In this document: one piece after another, positions 33,914-42,914 of the stretch
Numbering within the stretch: the first letter of the stretch is position 1
Layout: each line of letters begins with the position of its first letter
NCBI GenBank assembly: GCA_023421675.1
Contig: JAEZTC010000002.1
Span: forward strand, 499,639-563,638
DNA: 64,000 nucleotides
Source of the DNA: Bacillota bacterium
Lineage (GTDB): Bacteria > Bacillota > Clostridia > Acetivibrionales > JANLFN01
Direction of reading: 5' to 3'
Notes under the pieces: generated by a model
Seen by the model: the letters and a program-made list of their open reading frames with translations, nothing else
The model's database searches: none
What the model was told of the DNA's origin: nothing
Made by a program: the position numbers and the translations under genes

Positions 33914-34348
33914 TTATATTGCTCTGTGCCCCAGACCTATTGCTATTTCATTAAGATGCAAAAGGCCTATTCCAAAGAAAATTGCGACACTGATATGGTC
34001 CTTATACCTGGCGATGCCTATTTTACCCCCCACATTAAGACCAATTGCTTTTGGCATTATCTGTGATAAGGCTTCTCTTGTGGCACCGGCAACAGCACCT
34101 TCCTCCAGGTGACTCTCAATAATCACGCCTTCTCTTTTTGATGAGACAACAGCCCGTTCTACTATTTTCATTACAGATGTTATGAATTCTCCGCCGTAAT
34201 CTACAGCAGCCGTAAGTACACCGGTTTTTGCAAATTCAGACTGTATCAATTTTTCTTCATTTCTATCGACCGAAAGAGCAATTTTTATTGCTGCTGAAGC
34301 AATCTCCTTGCTTCCCAAGCCTTTGACTTCTTCATTTGATTTGCCCAT
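33914..34348 (-). CDS. hutP: HutP family protein
   Basis: The 144-aa protein shares the HutP layout: an N-terminal helix (SNEEVKGLGSKEIASAAIKIALS), central ESHLEEGAVAGATREAL and a C-terminal KDHISVAIFFGIGLLHLNE with the His/Glu residues that bind Mg2+ and histidine in Bacillus HutP, an RNA-binding antiterminator. No hut genes are near, so here it may control another transcript. Start ATG 34348 behind GGAGGT. Confidence 0.82.
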   Translation of the reverse strand: MGKSNEEVKGLGSKEIASAAIKIALSVDRNEEKLIQSEFAKTGVLTAAVDYGGEFITSVMKIVERAVVSSKREGVIIESHLEEGAVAGATREALSQIMPKAIGLNVGGKIGIARYKDHISVAIFFGIGLLHLNEIAIGLGHRAI

Positions 34349-34426
34349 TAATACCTCCGAAAAATGCGTCCATTTGTACATTTATTCTATTATATAGTAA
34401 GAATTCCTTTTAAACAACAGGTTTTA

Positions 34427-34918
34427 TCATTCCGCCTCCACCCGAACAAGCTTCTTTACCTCATGAAATGCCTCTACCATTTTCCCGATACAACTGCTGC
34501 TAATACTTCCGCTGTTGGTTGCAACCGAAACCTGAGCCGGATCGTCACACTCACTTGTATCTATTTCAATCACATCGCCTTCCTTTACATCTATTGAAAG
34601 CTCCTTACCTGAAAATGCAGCTATAGTATTACCATTGACAAGTACTTTAACAGACCCGTCGGTTTCACCCTGTAATAAAACCAGGCCTATTTTACCGTTA
34701 TTATACATATACTTTTCGGTCTCCAATGCAGTACCGTCATAATCTCCATTTACAGTAAGATAAGTCCTTACAGAAGGGTTTGACATTGCCGCCTGGACTA
34801 TTACCAAAACAACAAATGTTACTACAACAGCTATATAAATTATTTTTTCAAAGCCTTTAGTTTTCATTCTTCCTCTGTCCTTTTTAGGGTTTTTATATTT
34901 GTAATAAACCATTTTCAT
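34427..34918 (-). CDS. Membrane-anchored protein of unknown function
   Basis: The 163-aa protein has a basic N-terminus, one membrane helix (IIYIAVVVTFVVLVIVQAAM) and an outer domain with a beta-rich segment (KIGLVLLQGETDGSVKVLVNG). Two cysteines (DTSECDD, SSSCIG) could form a disulfide. It resembles NusG-domain-II-like secreted proteins of clostridia only loosely. A GGGGTGG site precedes the start. Confidence 0.68.
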   Translation of the reverse strand: MKMVYYKYKNPKKDRGRMKTKGFEKIIYIAVVVTFVVLVIVQAAMSNPSVRTYLTVNGDYDGTALETEKYMYNNGKIGLVLLQGETDGSVKVLVNGNTIAAFSGKELSIDVKEGDVIEIDTSECDDPAQVSVATNSGSISSSCIGKMVEAFHEVKKLVRVEAE

Positions 34919-34983
34919 AAAGCCACCCCTTGTTCCTCAAATTAATTATTACCTGTAACTGCCTTCTTTACCCTCATACAAAC

Positions 34984-35013
34984 AAAATAAAAAAGAGCCT
35001 ATAATAGACTCTA
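34984..35013 (-). terminator. Terminator of BaiN-type flavoprotein gene
   Basis: On the minus strand AGAGTCTA (35006-35013) pairs with TAGGCTCT (34995-35002) with one wobble and is followed by TTTTTT, 34 bases after the stop. Confidence 0.75.
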
Positions 35014-35046
35014 TATAATAATATGCCTTTGATTTTTTTATTAATA

Positions 35047-36276
35047 CTAAACATTAATTCCCGCCAGATAGCCGGTAGAAAACGCTATCGTCAGATTGAA
35101 GCCCCCAGTATATCCGTCAACGTCTATTACCTCACCGGCAAAGAAAAGACCATTTACAAGTTTTGATTCCATTGTTGAAGGATTGATTTCATCAGTATTT
35201 ACTCCCCCCGCCGTAACAATTGCCTCTGTAATAGGTCTTGCTCCAGTAATCGTTATTTCGAGTTTTTTTAGCAATGTCACCAGCCTTCTTCTTTCTTCCT
35301 TGGTAATCTGGTTTACTGCCTTGTCAGGTGCTATGCCGCTAAGTTCTATAATCACAGGAATCATTTTCTGAGGAAGCAGCTCATCAAGAGAATTCTTAAA
35401 ATGCTTGTTACTGAACTGTTCAAAGTCACGTCTTATGCGTTCATCAAGTTTTTCTTCATTTAATGCAGGTTTCAAGTCTATAACAAGTTTTATGTTTTTA
35501 TAGTCATAGTCCAATATGTGTCTGCTTCCGCTTAAAATCACCGGGCCTGAAACACCATAATGGGTAAAAAGCATCTCTCCGAAATCTGAATATACTTTTT
35601 TGCTGTTTTTATTCAGCATAGTGATAGCAACATTTCTTAAAGAAAGTCCCTGAAGCTTTTTAACCCACTCTTCCCCGGCAATTAACGGTACAAGCGAAGG
35701 CTTTAGCGGAATAATCTTATGACCGGCTTTTTCAGCCATCCTATAACCATCGCCGGTTGAACCTGTACCTGGATACGATGCCCCGCCTGTAGCAAGAATA
35801 ACGGCATCACAAAACATTTTTGTACCGTCTTTCAGTAACACACCTTTAACCTTACTGTCTTGTATAATGATATTTTCAACAGGTGATTTAAGTTCTGTCT
35901 TAACACCGTTTTTCCTTGCAAAATCCACAAGTACGTCTGCAACATCTTTTGCCCTGTCTGATACAGGGAAAACTCTTTCGCCTCTTTCTACCTTTGTCGC
36001 AAGGCCTCTTCCGTTAAAAAACTCTATCAGGTCCATGTTGGAAAAGGTATAAAAAGCAGAATACAAAAAATTCCCATTGCCGGGAATATTCTGTATCAAG
36101 CCCTCTATATCAGTGTTGTTTGTGAGGTTGCATCTTCCTTTTCCTGAAATAAGAATCTTTTTACCTATTCTATCGGTTTTTTCAAGGAGAATGACTTCAC
36201 AGCCTCTTAGGCTTGCTTGTCCGGCTGCCATTAGGCCTGCAGGTCCTGCTCCTATTACAATAACTTTCTTTTTCAT
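35047..36276 (-). CDS. HI0933/BaiN family NAD(P)/FAD-dependent oxidoreductase
   Basis: The 409-aa flavoprotein has the FAD-binding GAGPAGLMAA and the hallmark KTDRIGKKILISGKGRCNLT, then VILATGGASYPGTGSTGDGYR and the C-terminal GELLD-like AGEVIDVDGYTGGFNLTIA. BaiN homologues act in bile-acid reduction, but the family is nearly universal and in most bacteria has unknown function. It is followed by a terminator and lies 17 bases after the RpiR-type regulator gene, so the two may be co-transcribed. Confidence 0.92.
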   Translation of the reverse strand: MKKKVIVIGAGPAGLMAAGQASLRGCEVILLEKTDRIGKKILISGKGRCNLTNNTDIEGLIQNIPGNGNFLYSAFYTFSNMDLIEFFNGRGLATKVERGERVFPVSDRAKDVADVLVDFARKNGVKTELKSPVENIIIQDSKVKGVLLKDGTKMFCDAVILATGGASYPGTGSTGDGYRMAEKAGHKIIPLKPSLVPLIAGEEWVKKLQGLSLRNVAITMLNKNSKKVYSDFGEMLFTHYGVSGPVILSGSRHILDYDYKNIKLVIDLKPALNEEKLDERIRRDFEQFSNKHFKNSLDELLPQKMIPVIIELSGIAPDKAVNQITKEERRRLVTLLKKLEITITGARPITEAIVTAGGVNTDEINPSTMESKLVNGLFFAGEVIDVDGYTGGFNLTIAFSTGYLAGINV

Positions 36277-36293
36277 AAATTCCTCATATAGTC

Positions 36294-37187
36294 TTAATCA
36301 ATATTTACCCTTGGTTCAACATCATCGCTTTTTTCATATACCTGGTACTCGTCCCATATCTGTTCAAGCTTTTCAAAGGTTTCATATATCTTATTCTTGC
36401 GTTTCATACCTATTGCAACTATCAGAGCATTTATAAGGCTTAATGGTGCAACAAGCGAGTCTACAAAGGAAGCCATATCGCTTCTTGCAAAGATGGAATA
36501 ATCAGCGCTTGTGGCAAGCGGTGATTCCTTGTTATCGGTTATTGCAATTACGGTTGCGCCCTGGCTTTTTACAAACTGCATAGCCTTAATAGTTCGTTTT
36601 GAATACCTTGGGAAACTTATACCAATTACAACATCCCCCTTGGTAGCTCTGATAATCTGCTCAAACATTTCACTGACACTTGTAGTATGTACAAGTCGGA
36701 CATTATCAAACACCAGATTGAAATAAAATCCCATAAAGCTTGCAAGTGCAGCAGAGCTTCTTACACCCAGAATATATATTTTATTGGCATTCAATATACT
36801 CTCAACAATTTTATTAAAACTGCTCTGGTCAATTTCCTCAAGTGTTGATTTTATTTTATCAATATCTGCTTGCATTACACTTTTTAAAATATTATCCTCG
36901 TTTATCCTGTTTGAAGAAACCTCTATCCTCTGAACAGCTGTCAGCTTACTTTTAATAAGCTCCTGAAGCATTTTTTGAAGCTTTGGATAGCCATCGTATC
37001 CAAGTTCTATCGCAAACCTTACAACAGTGGATTCACTGACGCCAACTATTTCACCAAGCTTTGCTGCAGTAAGAAAAGCAGCCTTATCGTAGTGATTAAC
37101 AATATAATTGGCTATAAGCTTTTGCCCCTTGCTGAAAAGGTGCATTTTTTCCTGTATGATTTGAATCAAATTTTGATTGGTAGTCAT
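36294..37187 (-). CDS. MurR/RpiR family transcriptional regulator
   Basis: The 297-aa protein has an N-terminal RpiR helix-turn-helix (KGQKLIANYIVNHYDKAAF, then EIVGVSESTVVRFA) and a SIS sugar-phosphate-binding domain (IYILGVRSSAALASF, VVIGISFPRYSKRTIKAM). It senses phosphosugars. The start has GGAGG. Its target may be the flavoprotein downstream or a distant gene; no sugar operon is beside it. Confidence 0.9.
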   Translation of the reverse strand: MTTNQNLIQIIQEKMHLFSKGQKLIANYIVNHYDKAAFLTAAKLGEIVGVSESTVVRFAIELGYDGYPKLQKMLQELIKSKLTAVQRIEVSSNRINEDNILKSVMQADIDKIKSTLEEIDQSSFNKIVESILNANKIYILGVRSSAALASFMGFYFNLVFDNVRLVHTTSVSEMFEQIIRATKGDVVIGISFPRYSKRTIKAMQFVKSQGATVIAITDNKESPLATSADYSIFARSDMASFVDSLVAPLSLINALIVAIGMKRKNKIYETFEKLEQIWDEYQVYEKSDDVEPRVNID

Positions 37188-37364
37188 ATTTCCTCCATGT
37201 TAATCAGGTTTCATACATATACTATAACTTTTAACATGTTAAAAATCAAGATTTTACTATTACCTATATAAGCAGAATTAATTTTAAAATCTTATGTATT
37301 CATATATTTTCTTAAATTGAACAAATTAATTCTTATATATTTCATTTGATAATCCGGAGGCAGT

Positions 37365-38009
37365 ATGATACAAATTGACGATGCAGGCAGCGGCAGCTTT
37401 GTAGGCGGAACATGCATTGGCGTTTACCGTCCAGACACAAACGAATATTACTTTGACATCATTCCTGTTGAACTTTATTCAAATGAAAATTTTAAAAAGA
37501 AGCTGTACCTTGATGAAGTAGTAAAAATTGTGGCAAGGGCATTTAATGCCTTACAGGTTGATAAAAATGAACAGATTGACGTGTGCAGAGGCTATATGTT
37601 TGATAACCTGAAAAAATGGTTTAAGGAAAAGGGTTATAGCTGGAACAGCATACAAATTACTGGAAGAGCTCAGGAGATTATTGAACAGAATTTTGAATTA
37701 TATACCATACATCTTGGCCTTCCCGAAATGTATATAAAATTTACAAAATACCCTTTTCACTTTCATAAGCTGCTTAGATGGGTGCTGGCAGATTACGACA
37801 GCAGAATTGGCCTGTGTAAAACAGGCTGGAAAAGCTGGCAGAAAATAAAGGAATTACAGACACAGGAATTTGAAGATACAATAAGCAATTCGCATATATA
37901 CTGCATGAAATGCGGCAGGCATATAACACCGGGGAGCCTTGCCAGAGTTCTTACATATACCAGTAACAAGGTAAATTATATTTATATGCATAAGCATTGC
38001 CCTGTATAA
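37365..38009 (+). CDS. Conserved protein, RNase H-like N-terminus and Cys-rich C-terminus, unknown function
   Basis: The 214-aa protein starts IQIDDAGSGSFVGGTCIGVY, reminiscent of the first strand of RNase H-like folds, and continues with basic and aromatic segments (FKEKGYSWNSIQITGR; YIKFTKYPFHFHKLLRWVLADY). The C-terminus has CMKCGRHI and HKHC, a probable zinc site. Family not recognised; the RNase H idea is inference. It stands alone with a terminator behind it. Confidence 0.72.
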   Translation: MIQIDDAGSGSFVGGTCIGVYRPDTNEYYFDIIPVELYSNENFKKKLYLDEVVKIVARAFNALQVDKNEQIDVCRGYMFDNLKKWFKEKGYSWNSIQITGRAQEIIEQNFELYTIHLGLPEMYIKFTKYPFHFHKLLRWVLADYDSRIGLCKTGWKSWQKIKELQTQEFEDTISNSHIYCMKCGRHITPGSLARVLTYTSNKVNYIYMHKHCPV

Positions 38010-38026
38010 ATAATCATTAATTAAAA

Positions 38027-38053
38027 AATCCACCTGTTCTTCAACAAGTGGAT
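38027..38053 (+). terminator. Terminator after Cys-rich gene
   Basis: AAATCCACCTG pairs with CAAGTGGATTT across 6 bases, 18 bases past the stop; usable for the convergent operon too. Confidence 0.68.
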
Positions 38054-38121
38054 TTCTATCGAGTTTTACTTGCACGGGTTTAATCTATTGGGGAAAAATC
38101 AAACCAGCACAATATGCGTTT

Positions 38122-39609
38122 TTAATTATTCCATGAATCCTTGCCGCCTGAAACGCGCCTATAAGAGGTTACAACCAGTTTGTAGCCCGGTCTTGCCTCA
38201 ATAGAAGCAACTGCTGCAGAAATAACTGCTGCAATTTCGGCTTCATCAGTCTTTGGCTGAGGATCATTCTTTTTACGCTTTTCAGCTATATACTTTTCAA
38301 AAACCTGAGGGAATAAAGCATATGAAAGAACATCTTCATCTTTTTCTATAAGTTCTTTAGCATTTTCCCTTATACTCTCAAGCTCAGGCTTAAGAAGATC
38401 TGCAGGTCTGCATGTAATTGGCTTTTCATCACCAAGTATTTTCTTTGAAATTTCTTCAGGTATCGGCGCAGGAGTCTTACCGTACTCTCCTTTTACAAGT
38501 GCCTTTGATTCCTTTGGAACCATTTTATATCTTTCACCGGTAAGTACATTTAAAACAGCCTGTGTTCCTACTATCTGGCTGGTAGGCGTAACAAGCGGAG
38601 GATAACCGAAGTCTTCACGAACTCTCGGTACTTCCTTCAGAACCTCTTCAAATTTATCAGCTGCATTTGACTGTTTAAGTTGTGAAACAAGGTTTGAAAG
38701 CATTCCTCCAGGAACCTGATATTTAAGTGTGTTAACATCGACACCCAGAAGCTTTACATCAAGAAGTCCGGTATCAACATATTTCTGCTTGATGGGCCTG
38801 AAATAATCAGCAATATCGCTTAATATATCAAGATCAAGGCCTGTATCGTACTGTGTGCCCTTTAAGGTAGCAACCAGCGGCTCGGTCGGCGGTTGGGAAG
38901 TTCCCATAGCCATTGGAGAAATTGCACAGTCCACAACGTCTATACCTGCTTCTATTGCCTTCAAATATGTCATAGAAGCGACACCGCTTGTATAGTGTGT
39001 ATGCAGTTGTATCGGGACCTTAATGGATTCCTTGAGGGCTTTAATAAGCTCGTATGCTGCATAAGGCACCAAAAGACCTGCCATATCCTTTATACATATT
39101 GAATCGGCACCCATATCAACAAGTGTTTTTGCATCCTTTATAAACAATTCACTGCTGTGTACCGGGCTTATTGTATAAGAGATGGTAGCCTGTGCGTGGC
39201 CGCCTTCCTTTTTGCAGGCTTTAATGGCAGACTCTATATTTCTTGCATCATTCAATGCATCAAAAATCCTTATAATATCAATTCCGTTTTCAATTGATTT
39301 TCTTACGAAATATTCAACAACATCATCTGCATAGTGCTTGTATGCCAAAAGGTTCTGGCCCCTTAAAAGCATCTGCAGCTTAGTTTTCTTTGCAATCTTT
39401 TTGATGGTTCTTAATCTTTCCCATGGATCTTCATTAAGAAATCTAAGGCATGAATCATAAGTAGCTCCACCCCAGGCTTCAAGTGAGTGATAGCCCACAT
39501 TGTCCAGCTTTTCCAATATAGGAAGCATATCATTAATGCTCATTCTCGTTGCTATAAGAGACTGGTGTGAGTCTCTAAGGACTGTTTCAGTAATTCCAAC
39601 TCTGGCCAT
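38122..39609 (-). CDS. Biotin-dependent carboxyltransferase subunit, oxaloacetate decarboxylase alpha/5S type
   Basis: The 495-aa protein has the conserved TIM-barrel of pyruvate carboxylase B/oxaloacetate decarboxylase alpha/transcarboxylase 5S: ETVLRDSHQSLIATRMS, LEAWGGATYDSCLRFL, the metal site region around MAMGTSQPPTE, and a PycB-type C-terminal domain. It lacks an own biotin domain; that is encoded by the next gene upstream. The last ~35 residues (EIAAVISAAVASIEARPGYK, then VVTSYRR) resemble the small epsilon/gamma subunits of decarboxylase pumps. It lacks a beta membrane subunit partner nearby. Confidence 0.86.
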   Translation of the reverse strand: MARVGITETVLRDSHQSLIATRMSINDMLPILEKLDNVGYHSLEAWGGATYDSCLRFLNEDPWERLRTIKKIAKKTKLQMLLRGQNLLAYKHYADDVVEYFVRKSIENGIDIIRIFDALNDARNIESAIKACKKEGGHAQATISYTISPVHSSELFIKDAKTLVDMGADSICIKDMAGLLVPYAAYELIKALKESIKVPIQLHTHYTSGVASMTYLKAIEAGIDVVDCAISPMAMGTSQPPTEPLVATLKGTQYDTGLDLDILSDIADYFRPIKQKYVDTGLLDVKLLGVDVNTLKYQVPGGMLSNLVSQLKQSNAADKFEEVLKEVPRVREDFGYPPLVTPTSQIVGTQAVLNVLTGERYKMVPKESKALVKGEYGKTPAPIPEEISKKILGDEKPITCRPADLLKPELESIRENAKELIEKDEDVLSYALFPQVFEKYIAEKRKKNDPQPKTDEAEIAAVISAAVASIEARPGYKLVVTSYRRVSGGKDSWNN

Positions 39610-39875
39610 ATATCAGACCTCCATTATGATACTAAGATTTGTCAAATTGCCGGATATTATTTTACTCAAAGAACGGAGTCCCACAGCTTCAGACCCTGTA
39701 AATTCAGCTCAGGCAAATTCAAACTCGTTAAATGATCTTTAATTAAATATTAGGAAATCATTCAACTCAAACAGTGAATTTGCTTCTCTTCACTCGGATT
39801 AACAGGCTCTACAGCTATTCCACTATGTTCTTTACTTAAAATAATATCCGGCAAAAAGAATATCTAGGATTAAAC

Positions 39876-40268
39876 TTACGCTAATGATACTAATACATCT
39901 CCAACATTCACAGCGCTTCCCTTTGCAACATTAACTGTAGCAACCTTTCCGTCAGCAGGAGCTGTAAGCTCATTTTCCATCTTCATAGCTTCAAGAATCA
40001 ATAATACCTGACCCTTTTTAACTGTATCGCCTGCATTAACATTTACCTTGAGTATTGTTCCAGGCATTGGAGCCTTGATTACTGTTGAACCCTGTGCAGC
40101 GTTATCTGAAGAAACTACAGGCTGTGCCTTTGGAGCAGCTGCGGGTGCAGCTTTTGGTGCTTCGGCAGGAGCAGCAGCTTTTGCAGGCTGTGCACTTTCC
40201 GCTGTCTTAACTTCCTCTACTTCTACTTCATACTGGTTTCCGTTAACTTTTATCAAATATTTTTTCAT
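39876..40268 (-). CDS. Biotin carboxyl carrier protein (1.3S-like)
   Basis: The 130-aa protein has an N-terminal strand (KKYLIKVNGNQYEVEVEEV), an Ala/Pro/Lys-rich hinge (~25-60) and a biotinyl domain with EAMKMENE, where Lys96 is biotinylated. It carries carboxyl groups between the two neighbouring carboxyltransferase subunits. GGAGAG precedes the ATG. The 266-base gap to the 38122 gene contains no gene I can support. Confidence 0.94.
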   Translation of the reverse strand: MKKYLIKVNGNQYEVEVEEVKTAESAQPAKAAAPAEAPKAAPAAAPKAQPVVSSDNAAQGSTVIKAPMPGTILKVNVNAGDTVKKGQVLLILEAMKMENELTAPADGKVATVNVAKGSAVNVGDVLVSLA

Positions 40269-40303
40269 GTTAATCTCTCCTTGAATATAAAAATTAAATA
40301 ATA

Positions 40304-41854
40304 TTAAAGCGGAATATTTCCATGCTTTCTTGCAGGCTTTTCCTGCTTTTTGCTTGAAAGCATTTCAAGTGAATTTATTATTCTTGCCCTTGTCGTACTT
40401 GGTTCTATAACGTCATCCACATAACCTCTGGAAGCTGCAACATAAGGATTTGAGAATTTTTCTCTGTATTCTTCAATCTTTTGTTCCCTTGCTTTTGAGG
40501 GATCTTCTGCAGATGTTATTTCCTTCTTGAACACTATGTTTGCTGCTCCTGCAGCACCCATTACTGCTATTTCGGCAGTCGGCCATGCAAATACCATGTC
40601 TGCACCAAGATGCTTACTGTTCATTGCAATGTATGCTCCGCCTATTGCCTTTCTTGTTATTACATTTATCTTCGGAACAGTTGCTTCTGAGAATGCATAC
40701 AGAAGCTTTGCGCCATGTCTGATTACGCCGCTGTGCTCCTGGCCTACTCCAGGCAAATAACCCGGGGTATCGGTAAAGGTTACAAGCGGGATATTGAATG
40801 AATCACAGAAGCGTACAAATCTTGCACCCTTGTCTGCTGAGTTAACATCCAGAACACCTGCCATAAAGTTTGGCTGATTTGCAAGTACTCCTACTGTTTT
40901 GCCATTCATTCTTCCAAAGCCTATTATTATATTACCTGCAAAGCTTCCCTGTATTTCAAGGAAATCTCCGTTATCAACAACTCCTCTTATGACATCCTTC
41001 ATATCATATGGCTTGTTTGCGTCATCAGGAATTATTTGATTGAACTCAGGGTTTAACCTGTTCAGATCATCCTCACAAAGATATGCAGGAACTCCTGAAG
41101 TATTATTATCAGGCAGGAAACTTAAAAGTCTTTTTATACCTGCAATACAAGCTTCTTCATTTCCAAACTTGAAGTGTGCCACACCACTCTTTGCATTATG
41201 TATGTCAGCACCGCCAAGAGTCTCGGTTGTAACATCTTCACCTGTTACAGACCTGATTACATCAGGACCTGTAATACACATATAGCTGGTCTTTTCAACC
41301 ATAAATATAAAGTCTGTTATTGCTGGAGAATAAACTGCACCACCGGCACAAGGTCCCATGATTACTGATATCTGAGGTATTACACCTGATGAAAGCGTAT
41401 TCCTGTAGAATATGTCTCCATATCCGCTTAAGGAATCTACACCTTCCTGAATCCTGGCTCCACCTGAGTCATTCATACAAATGAACGGTGCTCCTGTTTT
41501 CAAAGCCATATCCATTGCCTTGGTTATCTTTTTTGCATGCATTTCGCCAAGGGAACCGCCTATTATTGTGAAATCCTGCGCAGATGCAAATACCAGCCTT
41601 CCGTCCACTGAACCGTAGCCTGTAATTACACCGTCACCGGCAACCTTCTTCTTCTGAAGATCAAAATCAATACCTCTGGTTTCAACAAATGCATCAACTT
41701 CCACAAAGGTATTTTCATCAAAAAGGGATATAAGTCTTTCCCTGGCTGTTAATTTACCAGCCTGATGCCTTTTTTCAACACTTTCAGGACCTGCTCCCCG
41801 CTCAATTTTCTCTTTTCTCTCAATGAGTTCATTAATTTTGCTTTCTGTCGACAT
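40304..41854 (-). CDS. Acyl-CoA carboxyltransferase subunit (12S/MmdA type)
   Basis: The 516-aa crotonase-fold carboxyltransferase has SARERLISLFDENTFVEVD near the start, GGARIQEGVDSLSGYGDIF, and the C-terminal half with PGYLPGVGQEHSGVIRHGAK and GGAYIAMNSKHLGADM. It binds propionyl- or methylmalonyl-CoA. With the biotin carrier and the 5S-like subunit it forms a complete transcarboxylase-type set. A consensus promoter lies at 41980-42008. Confidence 0.93.
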   Translation of the reverse strand: MSTESKINELIERKEKIERGAGPESVEKRHQAGKLTARERLISLFDENTFVEVDAFVETRGIDFDLQKKKVAGDGVITGYGSVDGRLVFASAQDFTIIGGSLGEMHAKKITKAMDMALKTGAPFICMNDSGGARIQEGVDSLSGYGDIFYRNTLSSGVIPQISVIMGPCAGGAVYSPAITDFIFMVEKTSYMCITGPDVIRSVTGEDVTTETLGGADIHNAKSGVAHFKFGNEEACIAGIKRLLSFLPDNNTSGVPAYLCEDDLNRLNPEFNQIIPDDANKPYDMKDVIRGVVDNGDFLEIQGSFAGNIIIGFGRMNGKTVGVLANQPNFMAGVLDVNSADKGARFVRFCDSFNIPLVTFTDTPGYLPGVGQEHSGVIRHGAKLLYAFSEATVPKINVITRKAIGGAYIAMNSKHLGADMVFAWPTAEIAVMGAAGAANIVFKKEITSAEDPSKAREQKIEEYREKFSNPYVAASRGYVDDVIEPSTTRARIINSLEMLSSKKQEKPARKHGNIPL

Positions 41855-41979
41855 AGATCCACCTCATGCTTCTTAAAGTATTGTTGTTTAAGCATTTTGT
41901 CTTATAATTTACCCGATATTGCTTCAACTAAACCTTATTTTTATTATATACTATTATTACCTGGTACTAATTATAACTA

Positions 41980-42008
41980 ATTATATAATATTTTTATTAT
42001 ATATGCAA
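41980..42008 (-). promoter_or_regulatory. Sigma-A promoter of the carboxyltransferase operon
   Basis: On the minus strand TTGCAT (42003-42008) and TATAAT (41980-41985) are 17 bases apart, giving a leader of about 110 bases before ATG 41854. No riboswitch is evident in that leader. Confidence 0.72.
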
Positions 42009-42065
42009 CGATTTCCTACATGGTTCATAATTATGTATTTATGGTAATAAAACTAACTGAAAAGG

Positions 42066-42656
42066 TTAATAGAGCTTTTCAATACAGACCAGAATAGGCG
42101 GGCAGTTTATCTGATTTACAAAGTCAGTCACCATGACTGAATACCTTTTGTAATCTATTGTTTTAATATAATCCACAATATATTCCTTCTCTTCAAAACC
42201 GCTGTCTCCTCCATAATAAATAATAAGGCTTATAAGACCGTTCACCTTTAGCAATTGCATGGCTGTTTCAAGAGCTTCCCTGGTAGTTTCTCCCCTTGTC
42301 CCTATACTATGGTCCCCACCGGGCAGATATCCAAGATTGAACATAACAGTGCTTACCGGTCCACGAATATACTTATCCATATTCTGATGTCCATCATTTA
42401 TTAGCACCACATTATCAAGCAAACCTTTTTTTATAAGCTTTTCCCTGGTATTATCAATAGCTTGCTTCTGTATATCAAAAGAGTACACCTTTCCAGAGGA
42501 CCCCACCAGTTCAGAGAGGAACACCGTATCATTACCATTTCCGGCAGTAGCATCTATAACTGTATCTCCAGTCTTAACTACAGCTTTAACATATTCATGC
42601 GATTGTGAAAGAGAGTTTTTTAAAACTTCAAACCCTTTGTTCCGCTCTAATCTCAT
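42066..42656 (-). CDS. mnmM: tRNA 2-thiouridine-modifying methyltransferase MnmM (YtqB family)
   Basis: The 196-aa protein has a Rossmann SAM-binding motif VIDATAGNGNDTVFLSELVG, VYSFDIQKQAI, and FNLGYLPGGDHSIGTRGETT, the diagnostic run of YtqB-type proteins. YtqB from Bacillus was recently assigned as MnmM, which methylates wobble-uridine cmnm5s2U precursors in tRNA; earlier annotations call it an rRNA methylase. It is a single gene next to low-complexity sequence upstream. Confidence 0.85.
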   Translation of the reverse strand: MRLERNKGFEVLKNSLSQSHEYVKAVVKTGDTVIDATAGNGNDTVFLSELVGSSGKVYSFDIQKQAIDNTREKLIKKGLLDNVVLINDGHQNMDKYIRGPVSTVMFNLGYLPGGDHSIGTRGETTREALETAMQLLKVNGLISLIIYYGGDSGFEEKEYIVDYIKTIDYKRYSVMVTDFVNQINCPPILVCIEKLY

Positions 42657-42664
42657 TATTTCAC

Positions 42665-42830
42665 TTCCCTTTAAATTGTGTTTTTGTCTTTAACTGTACA
42701 CTGTACATTGTAAACTGTAAATTGTTTTTAACTGTCCTCTCGTCAACTGTCAACTCGCTTTTGCCTTTAACTGTACCTTGTGAATTGTACACTCTCTTTT
42801 AATTCTCAATTCTCAATTCTCAATTGATTA
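42665..42830. repeat. Low-complexity ACTGT/ATTCTCA repeats
   Basis: Repeats of the kind AACTGTAC, AACTGTAAATTGT and AACTGTC fill 42690-42800, and CTCAATT/AATTCTC heptamers repeat three times at about 42797-42825. This is simple degenerate repetition without a CRISPR layout. It lies between mnmM and the Gln/Asn-rich ORF. Confidence 0.65.
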
Positions 42831-42914
42831 TATATTCATAAATATGTCTTGATATGGGAAAAGTATTTGATATAATTGGATGTAGGTTTACATATCCAGA
42901 CTCAAGGGGGTAAA

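Noticed and set aside
33914..34348. HutP-like gene as part of a histidine utilisation operon
   Set aside because: No hutH, hutU, hutI or hutG gene lies in the window; kept as a HutP-family regulator only.
42797..42825. CRISPR-like short repeats
   Set aside because: The AATTCTC units are contiguous heptamers without spacers and no cas genes are near.
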